The notes beneath the pieces were generated by a model. It searched no databases, was not told the DNA's origin, and saw nothing but the letters and a program-made list of their open reading frames with translations. This document shows positions 46,373-55,921 of a DNA stretch of 64,000 bases, piece by piece; positions within the stretch are counted from its first letter, which is position 1; the number at the start of each line of letters is the position of its first letter. Source of the DNA: Catenulispora rubra (GTDB taxonomy: Bacteria > Actinomycetota > Actinomycetes > Streptomycetales > Catenulisporaceae); assembly GCF_015356825.1 (NCBI RefSeq), contig NZ_JAACYW010000026.1, positions 1 to 64,000 on the forward strand, in the 5' to 3' direction. The translations under genes and the position numbers were made by a program.

Positions 46373-46482
46373 GCCCCGACTCTAACCGGGCCGCCGCGAA
46401 CGCCTTCGGAGCAGCCGATCGATCAGCTGCGGACCAGGCTTCGCCTCCGGGCTGCCGACCGGACGGTGGATCAGGGGGTGGA

Positions 46483-46977
46483 TCAGGCGGTGGTCGGGGC
46501 GCCGTTGCCGGGCCGCGTCCCGGGGCCGCCGCCACCCGCCGGCGGGGCCGGCTCCACCGGGCCGGGCTCGGGCTTGGGCGCGGCCGGCGTCACCATCGTC
46601 ACCGCGAGCGCGCCGGCCAGCAGCAGGAACACCCCGCCGAGGATGAGCAGCTGGGTCCAGCCGGTCAGGCCGGTGACCACTATCGTCACGAACAGTTGCA
46701 ACGCCGCGATGGCCATCATCAGGCCCTGCATGAAGTTGTTCAGCACCATGCCGAACGCGGCCAGGACCAGGATGACTGCGGCCAGCATCAGCACCGCGAA
46801 CAGGCCCAGGTTCAGGCCGAGGGCGATGATCTTGAGCAGGCCGGGCCCGGCCGGGCCGAACTTCACGCCGTTGCCGAAGGAGACGAAGCCGTAGAAGCCG
46901 ACGGCCACGACCACCGCCCCCAGCGCCTCGGCGGCCAGCGCCACGGCTCCGGCGAGGATCAGTATCTTGCGTCCCAC
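46483..46977 (-). CDS. four-helix membrane protein
   Basis: A 164-residue integral membrane protein of unknown function. GTG 46977 (GRKILILAGAVALAAEALG) is preceded by GGGAG at 8 nt and puts the first helix at the N terminus; a longer frame to 47094 is less likely. Four hydrophobic segments are seen (about 5-28, 48-70, 77-98 and 103-125), followed by a Pro/Gly/Ala-rich tail of about 30 residues. The gene is 110 nt downstream, on the same strand, of no gene: it is divergent from the deacetylase gene and read toward maf. Confidence 0.75.
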   Translation of the reverse strand: MGRKILILAGAVALAAEALGAVVVAVGFYGFVSFGNGVKFGPAGPGLLKIIALGLNLGLFAVLMLAAVILVLAAFGMVLNNFMQGLMMAIAALQLFVTIVVTGLTGWTQLLILGGVFLLLAGALAVTMVTPAAPKPEPGPVEPAPPAGGGGPGTRPGNGAPTTA

Positions 46978-47156
46978 GGCTGCTGCTCCCGATCCCGACG
47001 ACGGAGTATTGGACGGTTCGTTGAAAACTACTCGCCGGTAGCGGCCGGTACAAGAGGGTTGATGACTCCCGATCGGGTGAAACTCCGGTCGCACTTAAGG
47101 CGGCACGCGGACCAAACGCCGGAAAACGGACGGTGCCGGACCTAGGATCTTGCGGC

Positions 47157-48053
47157 GTGAAGGCACCGGACCGACGTACCGCGCTGCGGGCGGGATTGGC
47201 CGTGTTGGGCTCGGCCGCGTCGGCGGGCCTGGCGGCGTGCTCGGACGGGAAGGGTGCCGGCGCGGCGGGGCCGGCTGCGGACACCGCACGCGGCTCGGCG
47301 GGCTTGAACGGCGCTACTGGCTCGGCCGGCTCAGCCTCAGGCACCGGCGCCGCCGGCTCGACAGCAGGCGCCACCGGCTCGTTCGGCGCGTCCCAGCCCG
47401 CCGCAACCTCCGGAAGCTCCGCGTCCCCCGCGTCCCCTTCCAGCCGGACCCAGGCCCTCGCCGAAGTCGACCACGCCGCGTCCGGCCGTCCGCAGGTCGC
47501 CCTGACCTTCCACGGCGACGGCGACCCCCAGCTGGCCCAGGCCCTGCTCAAGGAGGCCGAGGCCGGCCAGGCCCGGCTCACCGTGCTGGCCGTCGGCCGC
47601 TGGCTCGGCGCGCACCCGGAGATGGCGCGGCGGGTCCTGGACGGCGGCCACGAGCTGGGCAACCACACCGAGAACCATGTCGACGTCTCGCGGCTGTCGC
47701 CGGCGGCGGCCTTCGCCGAGATCGAGCAGTGCGCCGCCCGCCTGCAGAAGCTGACCGGCTCACCGGGCATCTGGTTCCGGCCCTCGCAGACCCAGCACGC
47801 CAACCCCATGCTGATCGAGCAGGCGCGCAAGGCCGGCTATCGCACGGTGCTGTCCTACGACGTCGACCCGCTGGACTACGAGGACCCCTCGGCCACGCAG
47901 ATCTCCGAGCGCCTGCTGGCCGCGGTGCACCCCGGGGCGGTGGTGTCGATGCACCTGGGCCACCAGCACACGGTGGCGGCGCTGCCGGCCGTGCTCGCCG
48001 GGCTGAAGTCCCGCGGCCTGGCCGCCGTCACCGCATCGGAGCTGTTCTCGTGA
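47157..48053 (+). CDS. Tat-exported lipoprotein, polysaccharide deacetylase fold
   Basis: A 298-residue protein with a twin-arginine signal (DRRTALRAG) ending in lipobox LAAC, so it is exported folded and lipid-anchored. A Gly/Ala/Ser linker of about 70 residues is followed by a NodB-like domain. The expected catalytic TFDDGP reads TFHGDGDP and the His pair is present as GNHTENHVD, but the RPPYG motif reads RPSQTQ. The end contains SMHLGHQHT. The changed Asp motif makes normal peptidoglycan deacetylation uncertain. GTG 47157 is preceded by AGGA at 9 nt; GTG 47133 is an alternative. The propeller gene overlaps its stop by 4 nt. Confidence 0.85.
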   Translation: MKAPDRRTALRAGLAVLGSAASAGLAACSDGKGAGAAGPAADTARGSAGLNGATGSAGSASGTGAAGSTAGATGSFGASQPAATSGSSASPASPSSRTQALAEVDHAASGRPQVALTFHGDGDPQLAQALLKEAEAGQARLTVLAVGRWLGAHPEMARRVLDGGHELGNHTENHVDVSRLSPAAAFAEIEQCAARLQKLTGSPGIWFRPSQTQHANPMLIEQARKAGYRTVLSYDVDPLDYEDPSATQISERLLAAVHPGAVVSMHLGHQHTVAALPAVLAGLKSRGLAAVTASELFS

Positions 48054-49450
48054 CGCGCAGCACGCACGGGCGCCGCTCCCAGCCGTCGCGGTCGTCCCGG
48101 TCGGCACGGTCGGCACGGCCGTCGAGGCCTGCGAGGCCGTCGCAGCCCACCATCCGGATGCGCCGGGCGGCGGCGACGCTGATCGCGACCGGAGTGATCG
48201 GCGCCGGGGTGTGGTTCGCCACCGACCGGTCTGTGTGGAACGACAACGGCAGCCCGGCCGCGCAGGGTTCCGGCTCGGGTTCAGGCTCCGGTTCGAGCAT
48301 GACCGGCATGACCGGGATGGACTCGAGCGCCGGACAGGGCCCCGCTTCCGGCCCGAACGCCGCCGGCGCGTCGGCCGAGACCCCCGCCGGAACACCGCGG
48401 AGCGCCGGGACTCTGCTACCCGCCGCCCTGTCCGGGATGCCCGCCTACGACCCCGCCGACCTGTACTCCTTCGACCGCCCGGGCATGGTGTCGCCGGTGA
48501 TCGCGGCGGCGCTGCCCCGGGTCTACGTCCCGAACACCGAGAGCGACACCGTCACGGTGATCGATCCGTCGGACTATCACATCATCGAGACGATGAAGGT
48601 GGGCCACGAACCGCAGCACGTGGTCCCGTCCTGGGACCTGAAGACCCTGTGGGTCAACAACGACCTGGGCAACAGCCTGACCCCGATCGACCCCTTCACG
48701 GGCAAGGCGGGCGCGCCGATCCCGGTGCACGACCCGTACAACCTGTACTTCACGCCGGACGGCGCGTCCGCGGTCGTGATGGCCAGCAAGGACATGCAGC
48801 TGGTCTTCCGCGAACCGCACACCATGGCCGTGCAGAAGGTGCTGCCGGTCCCGTGCGAGGGCGTGAACCACGCGGACTTCTCGCCCGACGGCTCGTACTT
48901 CATCGTGTCCTGCGAGTTCTCCGGCCAGCTGCTGAAGGTGGACACGAAGAACCGCGCGATCCTCGGCGTCCTGGACCTGCCGCAGAAGAGCTCGATGCCG
49001 CAGGACGTGAAGATCTCCCCGGACGGCAAGGTCTTCTACATCGCGGACATGGTCGCCAACGGCCTGTGGACCGTGGACGGCGACGCCTTCAAGCTGACCG
49101 GCATGATCCCCACCGGCAAGGGCGCGCACGGGCTGTACGTCTCCCGCGACTCGACGACGATGTACGTCTCCAACCGCGGCGAGGGCAGCATCACGCTGCT
49201 CGACTTCGCCAGCGGTAAGCCCCGCGCCAAGTGGCAGCTGCCGGACGGCGGCTCGCCGGACATAGGAGGCGTCTCGGCGGACGGCAAGGTGCTCTGGCTG
49301 TCCGGCCGCTACAACGCCGAGGTCTACGCCATCTCCACGACGGACGGCCGGCTACTGGCTCGCATCCGCGTCGGCCGCGGGCCGCACGGGCTCGCGGTGT
49401 ACCCGCAGCCGGGTCGGTACTCACTGGGGCACACCGGGGTGTTCCGGTAG
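48050..49450 (+). CDS. secreted YVTN-type beta-propeller protein
   Basis: A 466-residue exported protein. GTG 48050 overlaps the deacetylase stop (GTGA). An Arg/Ser/Pro-rich stretch of about 35 residues precedes the hydrophobic signal or anchor (about 38-56), then a Gly/Ser/Met linker. From about residue 150 there are seven or so propeller blades of the YVTN/surface-antigen type, for example RVYVPNTESDTVTVIDPSDY, TLWVNNDLGNSL and MYVSNRGEGSITLLDFASG. Such propellers bind partners or ligands; the coupling to a polysaccharide deacetylase suggests a shared task at the cell wall. No catalytic motif is seen. Confidence 0.85.
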   Translation: MTRSTHGRRSQPSRSSRSARSARPSRPARPSQPTIRMRRAAATLIATGVIGAGVWFATDRSVWNDNGSPAAQGSGSGSGSGSSMTGMTGMDSSAGQGPASGPNAAGASAETPAGTPRSAGTLLPAALSGMPAYDPADLYSFDRPGMVSPVIAAALPRVYVPNTESDTVTVIDPSDYHIIETMKVGHEPQHVVPSWDLKTLWVNNDLGNSLTPIDPFTGKAGAPIPVHDPYNLYFTPDGASAVVMASKDMQLVFREPHTMAVQKVLPVPCEGVNHADFSPDGSYFIVSCEFSGQLLKVDTKNRAILGVLDLPQKSSMPQDVKISPDGKVFYIADMVANGLWTVDGDAFKLTGMIPTGKGAHGLYVSRDSTTMYVSNRGEGSITLLDFASGKPRAKWQLPDGGSPDIGGVSADGKVLWLSGRYNAEVYAISTTDGRLLARIRVGRGPHGLAVYPQPGRYSLGHTGVFR

Positions 49451-49593
49451 CGGCGTGCCCCGGCAGTGCGCGGAGGCGGCAAGCGGCTGCCGTGTCAGTG
49501 GCGTTCGGTATACAAGGTGATAGGGGTGGTTTATCCCTGATCCTATGAAATGACCACCACGCCGAACTGCCGAACCGCCGACCCAGCCCGCCG

Positions 49594-50478
49594 TCAGCCG
49601 ATGATCCGCTCAGCCCCGCAATACACATTCGCCGTCCGCCCCCGCAGGAACCCGACCAGCGTCAGCCCCGACTCCGCCGCCAGGCTCACCGCCAGCGACG
49701 ACGGCGCCGACACCGCGGCCAGCACCGGGATCCCGCCGGCCACGGCCTTCTGCACCAGCTCGAACGAGGCCCGGCCGCTCACCGCCAGCACGTGCTCGCG
49801 CAGCGGCAGCCGGCCGGCGCGCTGGGCCCAGCCGAGGACCTTGTCGACCGCGTTGTGCCGGCCGACGTCCTCGCGCAGGCAGACCAGCTCGCCGTCGGCG
49901 GTGAACAGGGCAGCTGCATGAAGGCCGCCGGTCTTGGCGAAGATCTTCTGGGCCTCGCGCATCCGATCCGGCAGGGTGAACAGGGTCGCGGCGGGGACTT
50001 TCACGTCGTCATCGGCGACCGGCCAGCGCACCGCGGCGTGCACCGCGTCGATCGACGTCTTCCCGCACACCCCGCAGGCGCTGGTCACGTACGACGAGCG
50101 GCGCAGCCGCTCCTCGGGCAGTTCGACGCCGGGGGCCAGGGTGACGTCCACGATGTTCAGGGGGTCGCCGTCGGCGAACGCCAGCGATGCCTCGCCGTCG
50201 GTGTACGCCGTGGAGGAGCAGCCGTTGTCGGCCGAGCAGAACTTCATGCGGACCACGTCGTCCGGTGCGGCCAGCACGCCCTCGGCCGTCAGGTGCCCGG
50301 CGACCAAGTCGAAGTCGTCGCCGGGAGTGCGCATGGTCACCGTGAACGGTCGTCCGCCGATGCGCATCTCCAGCGGCTCCTCGGCGGCCAGGTGCTCCTC
50401 GCCGCTCCGGCGGCGGATCGGGCCTTCTACCGAGCCGTCCAGGCGTACCACGCGCCGTCGTGCCGTCACCCTACTCAC
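49594..50478 (-). CDS. fdhD: formate dehydrogenase accessory sulfurtransferase
   Basis: A 294-residue FdhD, which transfers sulfur from IscS to the molybdenum cofactor of formate dehydrogenase. It has EEPLEMRIGG, MRTPGDDFDLVAGHL, the CxxC sulfur-carrying motif in TSACGVCGKTS, and REDVGRHNAVDKVLG with SGRASFELVQKA near the C terminus. Start GTG 50478 (SRVTARRRVVRLDG) fits family members; the frame remains open to 50559. No formate dehydrogenase is encoded within the window. It is divergent from the ABC exporter operon. Confidence 0.92.
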   Translation of the reverse strand: MSRVTARRRVVRLDGSVEGPIRRRSGEEHLAAEEPLEMRIGGRPFTVTMRTPGDDFDLVAGHLTAEGVLAAPDDVVRMKFCSADNGCSSTAYTDGEASLAFADGDPLNIVDVTLAPGVELPEERLRRSSYVTSACGVCGKTSIDAVHAAVRWPVADDDVKVPAATLFTLPDRMREAQKIFAKTGGLHAAALFTADGELVCLREDVGRHNAVDKVLGWAQRAGRLPLREHVLAVSGRASFELVQKAVAGGIPVLAAVSAPSSLAVSLAAESGLTLVGFLRGRTANVYCGAERIIG

Positions 50479-50583
50479 GGGCCTCACCCACACTCGTCCC
50501 CAAGCCTTAGGATCCCAGGTTCCCCCGGTAATAGGCAAGTGATTTTCCACCACTGACATTCCCGCTTAAAAACCAGGTGAGAA

Positions 50584-52503
50584 GTGTCACGGGCATTCTC
50601 TACCATCCGAGCTATGGAGTCGACGCCATCAGCACCTGTCACGAGTAAACCCAAGATTCCAGACAGTACAGAGCTTCCCGATGAACCAAGGCGCGGCGCG
50701 TTCGTCTCGCTGCGCCGCCTGGCCCCCTTCGCCCGGCCCTACCGCGGCCGGATGATCCTGATGACGCTGGCCGCCCTCGGGGCCACCCTGGTCGGTGTCG
50801 CCGTGCCGCTGCTGACCAAAGACCTCATCGACGGGCCGATCGCGCACCACGACAAGGCAGCCCTGTGGCCACTGGGCGGCCTGGTCCTCCTGTTCGGCAT
50901 AGCGGAGGCCACGCTGTTCTGGCTCCGCCGGTGGTTCCTGCAACGCGCCGCCCTCGGCATCGAGGCCGACATCCGGAACGCCTTCTTCCGCCACCTGCAG
51001 AAGCTGCCGGTGGCCTTCCACGACTCCTGGCAGTCCGGTCAGCTCGTCTCCCGCATGTCCGGCGACATCAACAGCCTGCGCCGGTTCTTCGGCTTCGCGC
51101 TGATCTTCCTGGTGGTCAACGGCGCCACCTTCCTGCTGGTCGGCGGGGCCCTGGTCGTCATCCACCCGGTGATGGGCCTGATCATCTACGCCGCGTCGAT
51201 CCCCTTGATCCTCTACGGCCGGCTCGCCGACCGCCGCTACCACCGGCAGTCCCGGGCCGCCCAGGACCAGGCCGGGGACGTCGCGACCCTGGTCGAGGAG
51301 TCCGCTCTGGGCATCCGCGCGGTCAAGGCGTTCGGCCGCCAGGGCCTGCTGTTCGCGCGCTTCGACGAGCGCGCGCAGACGCTGCGCACGCTGGAGCTCA
51401 CGAAGATCAGGACCCTGTCGGAGCTCTGGGCGGTCTTCGCGTCGCAGCCGCAGTTGGTGCTCTCGCTGTGCGTGCTGATCGGCGCCTACGCGGTGTCCTC
51501 CGGCGTGCTGTCCCTGGGCACGCTGGTCGCCTTCATCTCGCTGTACCTGACGCTGTTGTGGCCGATCGAGTCCATGGCCTGGCTGATGGCGCAGAGCCAG
51601 GAGGCGAACTCCGCGGCCGAGCGGGTCCTGGAAGTGCTGGACATCGTGCCGGCCATCGCCGACGCGGAGACGACGCAGCGCCCGCGACCCGCCAGTGCCG
51701 GCGAGCTGGTCTTCGAGAACGTGAGCTTCACCTACCCGAACTCCGACCGGCCGGTCATCTCCGGGTTCGACCTGCGCGTCGCCCCCGGGGAGACGGTCGC
51801 GCTGGTCGGTCCCACCGGCTGCGGCAAGACCACGCTGACCGCGCTGGTGCCGCGGCTGTACGACACCACGGCCGGGCGGGTGCTGGTCGACGGCGTCGAC
51901 GTGCGCGACCTGCCGCTGGCCGAGCTGCGCAGCAAGGTCGCGTGCGCCTTCGAGGACCCGACGCTGTTCTCCGCCTCGGTGCGCGAGAACCTCACCATGG
52001 GCGTCCCGGACGCCACCGGGGAGCAGATCGACGAGGCGATGGGGGTCGCGCAGGCCGAGTTCGTCAACGAGCTGCCCTGGGCGCTCGACACGCGGGTGGG
52101 GGAGCAGGGGCTGACGCTGTCCGGCGGGCAGCGGCAGCGCGTCGCGCTGGCGCGCGCGGTGCTGGGCCGGCCCTCGATCCTGGTGCTGGACGACCCGCTG
52201 TCCGCGCTGGACATCCACACCGAGGGCAAGGTCGAGGAGGCGCTGCACAGCGTGCTGCGCGGCACCACCGGCCTGGTGGTCGCGCACCGGCCGTCCACGG
52301 TGCTGCTGGCCGACCGGGTGGTGCTGCTCTCGCCGGCGGGGCCGGAGGGCACGACCGTCGCGGCCGTCGGGACACATCACGAGCTGCTTCAGACATGTCC
52401 CGCGTATCGCGACATTCTTTCGCAGACCTCTGATCTGTCCGACGCGGCGGAGGAGTCCGAGCCCGACACCTCCGACAGCGAACTCGTGGAGGTGTCCCGA
52501 TGA
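50584..52503 (+). CDS. ABC exporter half-transporter, degenerate-site subunit
   Basis: A 639-residue exporter: six-helix membrane domain (about 55-340) and nucleotide-binding domain with Walker A VGPTGCGKTT, signature LSGGQRQR and Walker B ILVLDDPLSALD. The residue after Walker B is Asp rather than the catalytic Glu, as in the degenerate site of heterodimeric exporters of the TM287/288 type. GTG 50584 follows AGGTGAG at good spacing; ATG 50614 is an alternative. ATGA overlap with the next gene and the complementary Walker B there show a heterodimer. The substrate is unknown (drugs or lipids are usual). Confidence 0.92.
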   Translation: MSRAFSTIRAMESTPSAPVTSKPKIPDSTELPDEPRRGAFVSLRRLAPFARPYRGRMILMTLAALGATLVGVAVPLLTKDLIDGPIAHHDKAALWPLGGLVLLFGIAEATLFWLRRWFLQRAALGIEADIRNAFFRHLQKLPVAFHDSWQSGQLVSRMSGDINSLRRFFGFALIFLVVNGATFLLVGGALVVIHPVMGLIIYAASIPLILYGRLADRRYHRQSRAAQDQAGDVATLVEESALGIRAVKAFGRQGLLFARFDERAQTLRTLELTKIRTLSELWAVFASQPQLVLSLCVLIGAYAVSSGVLSLGTLVAFISLYLTLLWPIESMAWLMAQSQEANSAAERVLEVLDIVPAIADAETTQRPRPASAGELVFENVSFTYPNSDRPVISGFDLRVAPGETVALVGPTGCGKTTLTALVPRLYDTTAGRVLVDGVDVRDLPLAELRSKVACAFEDPTLFSASVRENLTMGVPDATGEQIDEAMGVAQAEFVNELPWALDTRVGEQGLTLSGGQRQRVALARAVLGRPSILVLDDPLSALDIHTEGKVEEALHSVLRGTTGLVVAHRPSTVLLADRVVLLSPAGPEGTTVAAVGTHHELLQTCPAYRDILSQTSDLSDAAEESEPDTSDSELVEVSR

Positions 52504-54434
52504 CCACGACGACCACGACGACCACGACGACCACGACGACCACTGACTGGCGGGGCGTCGCCGTCGAGAAGAAGGACGACCTGCCGGACAAGCGGGGCAT
52601 CCGGCTGCGGGCGCGGAGCCGGCAGCTGCTCGCCGAACTCGTCCGGCCGCATCGCAGAGAGCTGTTGTTCTGCACCGGGATGGTGTTGGTGCAGACCGTC
52701 TTCAACATGGCCGGGCCCTACCTGGTCTCGATCGGCATCGACCGCGGCATCCCGGCACTGCGGCGCGGGGACTGGACGCCGATCGTCTGGGTGTTCGTGC
52801 TGATGGTGATCTCAGCGGTGCTGGCGTCGGGGCTGCGCGCCATCTTCCTGAACAAGGTCGGGCGAATCGGCCAGACCATGCTGCTGAACCTGCGCCGCAT
52901 GGTGTTCGCCAAGTTCCAGGCGCTGCCGCTGGCGTTCCACGAGAACTACACCTCCGGGCGCGTGATCAGCCGGCTGACCTCCGACCCGGACGCGCTGAAC
53001 GACCTGATCGACAACGGCCTGGACGGGCTGCTGGACGCGCTGCTGACGGTGTCGGCGATCGGCATCATGATGGCGGTGCTGGACGTGCCGCTGGCGCTCG
53101 TGGTGGGGCTGGCGTTCCCGGCCATGCTGCTGCTGATGCGGTGGTTCTCGCGGCACTCGGCGGTGGCCTACCGCCGGACGCGCGAGACGATCGCGGCGCT
53201 GATCGTGCACTTCGTGGAGACCTGCAACGGGATCCGCGCGGTGAAGGCGTTCCGCCGCGAGCCGCGCAACGAGGAGATCTTCCGGCAGCTGAACGACGAC
53301 TACCGCCGGGCCAACGCGCGCGCGATGAACCTGCTGGCGATCTTCATCCCCGGGATGAAGACCATCGCGGCGTTCACCACGGCGGGCGTCGTGGTCTACG
53401 GCGGGCTGCGGGTGATGGACGGGAACATCCAGATCGGCGTGCTGGTGGGCTTCGTGCTGTACCTGCGGCGGTTCTTCAACCCGCTGGAGGACATCGCGAT
53501 GTTCTACAACTCCTTCCAGAGCGGGACGGCCGCGCTGGAGAAGCTGTCCGGCGTCCTGGCGGAGGCCAACGAACTGCCGGAGCCGGCCGAGCCGAAGCCG
53601 CTGCCCTCGCCGCTGGCCGGCCGGGTCGCGTTCGACGGCGTGACCTTCGCCTACCCCAAACGCGAGTCGGACGAGACCTCGGCGTCCGGCGTCGAGGCCG
53701 GCGTCGAGGCCAGCGTCGAGGCCGAGGACATCGGCACCGGCGGCAAGGTGATCCTGCCCCTGCTGGACCTGCAGATCCCGGCCGGCCAGACCCTGGCCCT
53801 GGTCGGCGCGACCGGCGCGGGCAAGTCCACGCTCGCGCGCCTGCTGTGCCGCTTTTACGACCCGCAGGACGGCGCCGTGCGCGTCGACGGCGTGGACGTG
53901 CGCGACCTGGCCGACGCCGACCTCCGCCGCGCGGTGGTGATGGTGACGCAGGAGAACTTCCTGTTCGCCGGCTCGGTCGCGGACAACATCGCGTTCGGCC
54001 GCCCCGACGCCACCCGCGAGGAGATCGAGGCGGCGGCCAAGGCCATCGGAGCCCACGAGTTCATCACGGCCCTGCCGGACGGCTACGACACGGACGTGAA
54101 GAAGCGCGGCGGACGCCTGTCCGCGGGCCAGCGCCAACTCGTCGCCTTCGCCCGAGCCTTCATCGCCGACCCGGCAGTCCTGGTCCTGGACGAGGCCACA
54201 AGCTCCCTGGACGTCCCCAGCGAGCGCATGGTCCAGCGCGCGCTCCGCACCATCCTGGCCGACCGCACGGCGCTGATCATCGCGCACCGCCTCTCGACCG
54301 TCGAGATCGCGGACCGCGTCCTGGTTATGGAGGACGGCCGCATCGTCGAGGACGGCGAACCCGCCGCGCTGCTGGCTGCCGGGACCGGGCGCTTCGCGGG
54401 GCTGCACCAGGCTTGGCGGGAGTCTTTGGTGTAG
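52500..54434 (+). CDS. ABC exporter half-transporter, catalytic subunit
   Basis: A 644-residue partner of the upstream exporter. It starts with a run of 14 Thr encoded by 9-nt repeats, then a six-helix membrane domain (about 60-340), an insert with Ala/Gly/Val/Glu repeats near 400 and a nucleotide-binding domain with VGATGAGKST, LSAGQRQLVAFARAF and LVLDEATSSLD, so the catalytic Glu is present. The signature reads LSAGQ, usual in these subunits. ATG 52500 overlaps the previous stop (ATGA). Subunits 1 and 2 together should form one consensus and one degenerate ATP site. Confidence 0.93.
   Translation: MTTTTTTTTTTTTTTDWRGVAVEKKDDLPDKRGIRLRARSRQLLAELVRPHRRELLFCTGMVLVQTVFNMAGPYLVSIGIDRGIPALRRGDWTPIVWVFVLMVISAVLASGLRAIFLNKVGRIGQTMLLNLRRMVFAKFQALPLAFHENYTSGRVISRLTSDPDALNDLIDNGLDGLLDALLTVSAIGIMMAVLDVPLALVVGLAFPAMLLLMRWFSRHSAVAYRRTRETIAALIVHFVETCNGIRAVKAFRREPRNEEIFRQLNDDYRRANARAMNLLAIFIPGMKTIAAFTTAGVVVYGGLRVMDGNIQIGVLVGFVLYLRRFFNPLEDIAMFYNSFQSGTAALEKLSGVLAEANELPEPAEPKPLPSPLAGRVAFDGVTFAYPKRESDETSASGVEAGVEASVEAEDIGTGGKVILPLLDLQIPAGQTLALVGATGAGKSTLARLLCRFYDPQDGAVRVDGVDVRDLADADLRRAVVMVTQENFLFAGSVADNIAFGRPDATREEIEAAAKAIGAHEFITALPDGYDTDVKKRGGRLSAGQRQLVAFARAFIADPAVLVLDEATSSLDVPSERMVQRALRTILADRTALIIAHRLSTVEIADRVLVMEDGRIVEDGEPAALLAAGTGRFAGLHQAWRESLV
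52503..52544. repeat. 9-nt microsatellite (ACCACGACG) at exporter start
   Basis: More than four copies of ACCACGACG directly after the ATG encode the poly-Thr N terminus. Length change by one unit would add or remove three Thr without a frameshift. Confidence 0.85.
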
Positions 54435-55008
54435 GGAGCGGTGCGCGGTAGCAAGCCGGTCGGCGTCGTCTCTTCGGAGGCGGCGCCGGCCGCGCTCCGG
54501 GGCGCCTACTCGTCGTGGACTGGGTTCCGGCGCTGCCTGACGATCGGCCGCCGCTCGCCGACTTCCTCTTCGACGAAACGTCCGCCGCGTGTTGTCCAAC
54601 CGACACACGCACATTTTCAGCCAGCGTTACCCCCTCTCTCAAACCCTATTCAGCCTCCACGCGTGCCACTTGCATCCCGCCGATGCCCGACCGTCTGCAC
54701 GTGCGTCCGCCGCGTGCGCGGGCCCGAAGACGTTGCTGGTGAAGGCTATGGTGGCCACTCTGCGCATGCCTTCCCACTCCGCTATGTAGTGCCAAGACTC
54801 GGCAAAGTCCCGGTCATCTTCGGGCCGTCTCCATTGAGACCGGACCGTGACCTCCGGCAGATTGCTCTCCCGACAGGCCTCGCGCGGGCGTTCGAAACGA
54901 ACACCCCACACACCCCGCGCACAGGAGGCGAAGTTCGGCGGAAGGCCTCTCTTGTCCGGCATATCCGGCTCCGGCAGACACGTCGCCAGCCACGCCAAGC
55001 CCGGGGCG
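54435..55008. other. 574-nt gap before SLT-like gene
   Basis: Neither strand shows convincing coding in this stretch; the frames have poor third-position GC and no homology that I recognise. It is less GC-rich than its surroundings around 54590-54660 (TATTCAG, AAACCC), which may mark the promoter and a long leader for the secreted protein downstream. I looked for a c-di-AMP (ydaO) riboswitch and found none. Confidence 0.5.
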
Positions 55009-55776
55009 ATGACCCACGCCAAGGGCAAGGTCAAGACCGCGGCCGCGGTGACGAGCGTGCTGGCGGTCAGCGGAGGCGTCGCCACCGCGTTCCACATGCA
55101 TCAGGACGGGCTTCGCAACAGCGCTGAGGCCGCGTCGTCGGGGGACGCGAACACCTCCGCCGCGATCGCCGCCGCGAACGCGCTGGCGGCCCGGTCGAGC
55201 ACGGCCGCGAACCGCGACCTGGCGCGTCCCAGTCTGACGCAGACCTCGTCCGCCGCGCCGAGCACGTCCCAGGCGCCGACGTCGGCCGCCACGTCCAGCA
55301 GCAAGCCTCCGGCGCCCACCTCGACGTCGACCACCACCACGCCGCCCGCGCCGACGACCACCAAGTCGCCGATCCCGCTGCCGACGAAGACCACGACGAC
55401 CACGCCGACGCCGCCGAAGACCACGACGCCGACGCCGACCTCGTCCAGTTCCTCCAGCTCCGGCACGAACATGGGCTACAACGCCACGCCGGCGCAGGCC
55501 AAGGCGATGGCCGAGCAGATCGTGCCGTCCAGCCAGTTCATGTGCTTCTCGAACATCATCGAGCGCGAGTCGAGCTGGGACCTGCACGCCACCAACCCGT
55601 CCTCCGGCGCCTACGGCCTGGGCCAGGCGCTGCCCGGCTACAAGATGGCCTCGATGGGCTCGGAGTGGCGCAACAGCGCGCTGATCCAGATCAAGTGGGC
55701 GCTGTCGTACATGACCGGCCGCTACGGCTCGCCGTGCGCCGCGTGGGCCTTTTGGCAGGCCCACGACTGGTACTGA
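55009..55776 (+). CDS. secreted SLT-like (lysozyme-fold) protein
   Basis: A 255-residue exported protein. ATG 55009 starts MTHAKGKVKTAAAVTS with a hydrophobic signal (about 10-28). A Ser/Thr/Pro linker of about 90 residues separates it from a C-terminal domain of some 95 residues: AKAMAEQIVPSSQFMCFSN, then IIERESSWDLHATNPSSGAYGLGQ with the probable catalytic Glu, and AAWAFWQAHDWY at the end. This is the lytic-transglycosylase-like domain of many actinobacterial cell-wall proteins, expected to cut or bind peptidoglycan. The start could lie upstream (the frame is open to 54847), but that part is not signal-like. Confidence 0.85.
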   Translation: MTHAKGKVKTAAAVTSVLAVSGGVATAFHMHQDGLRNSAEAASSGDANTSAAIAAANALAARSSTAANRDLARPSLTQTSSAAPSTSQAPTSAATSSSKPPAPTSTSTTTTPPAPTTTKSPIPLPTKTTTTTPTPPKTTTPTPTSSSSSSSGTNMGYNATPAQAKAMAEQIVPSSQFMCFSNIIERESSWDLHATNPSSGAYGLGQALPGYKMASMGSEWRNSALIQIKWALSYMTGRYGSPCAAWAFWQAHDWY

Positions 55777-55921
55777 CGTACCGACCAGGCAGCCCGGGAC
55801 CCCACATCCGACCGCCGGCGTGAGCAAGTGTCAGCGCCGGCGCCGGACCCGGGTGGCCGCAAGACCGACCCGGCGGCCGAACCCCCCACCGGCCCGCCGG
55901 GGCGGAACCAGGAAGGGTGCG

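Noticed and set aside
54435-55008. c-di-AMP (ydaO) riboswitch in the leader of the SLT-like gene
   Set aside because: Such riboswitches often precede actinobacterial cell-wall hydrolase genes, but the conserved G-rich core and pairing pattern were not found here.
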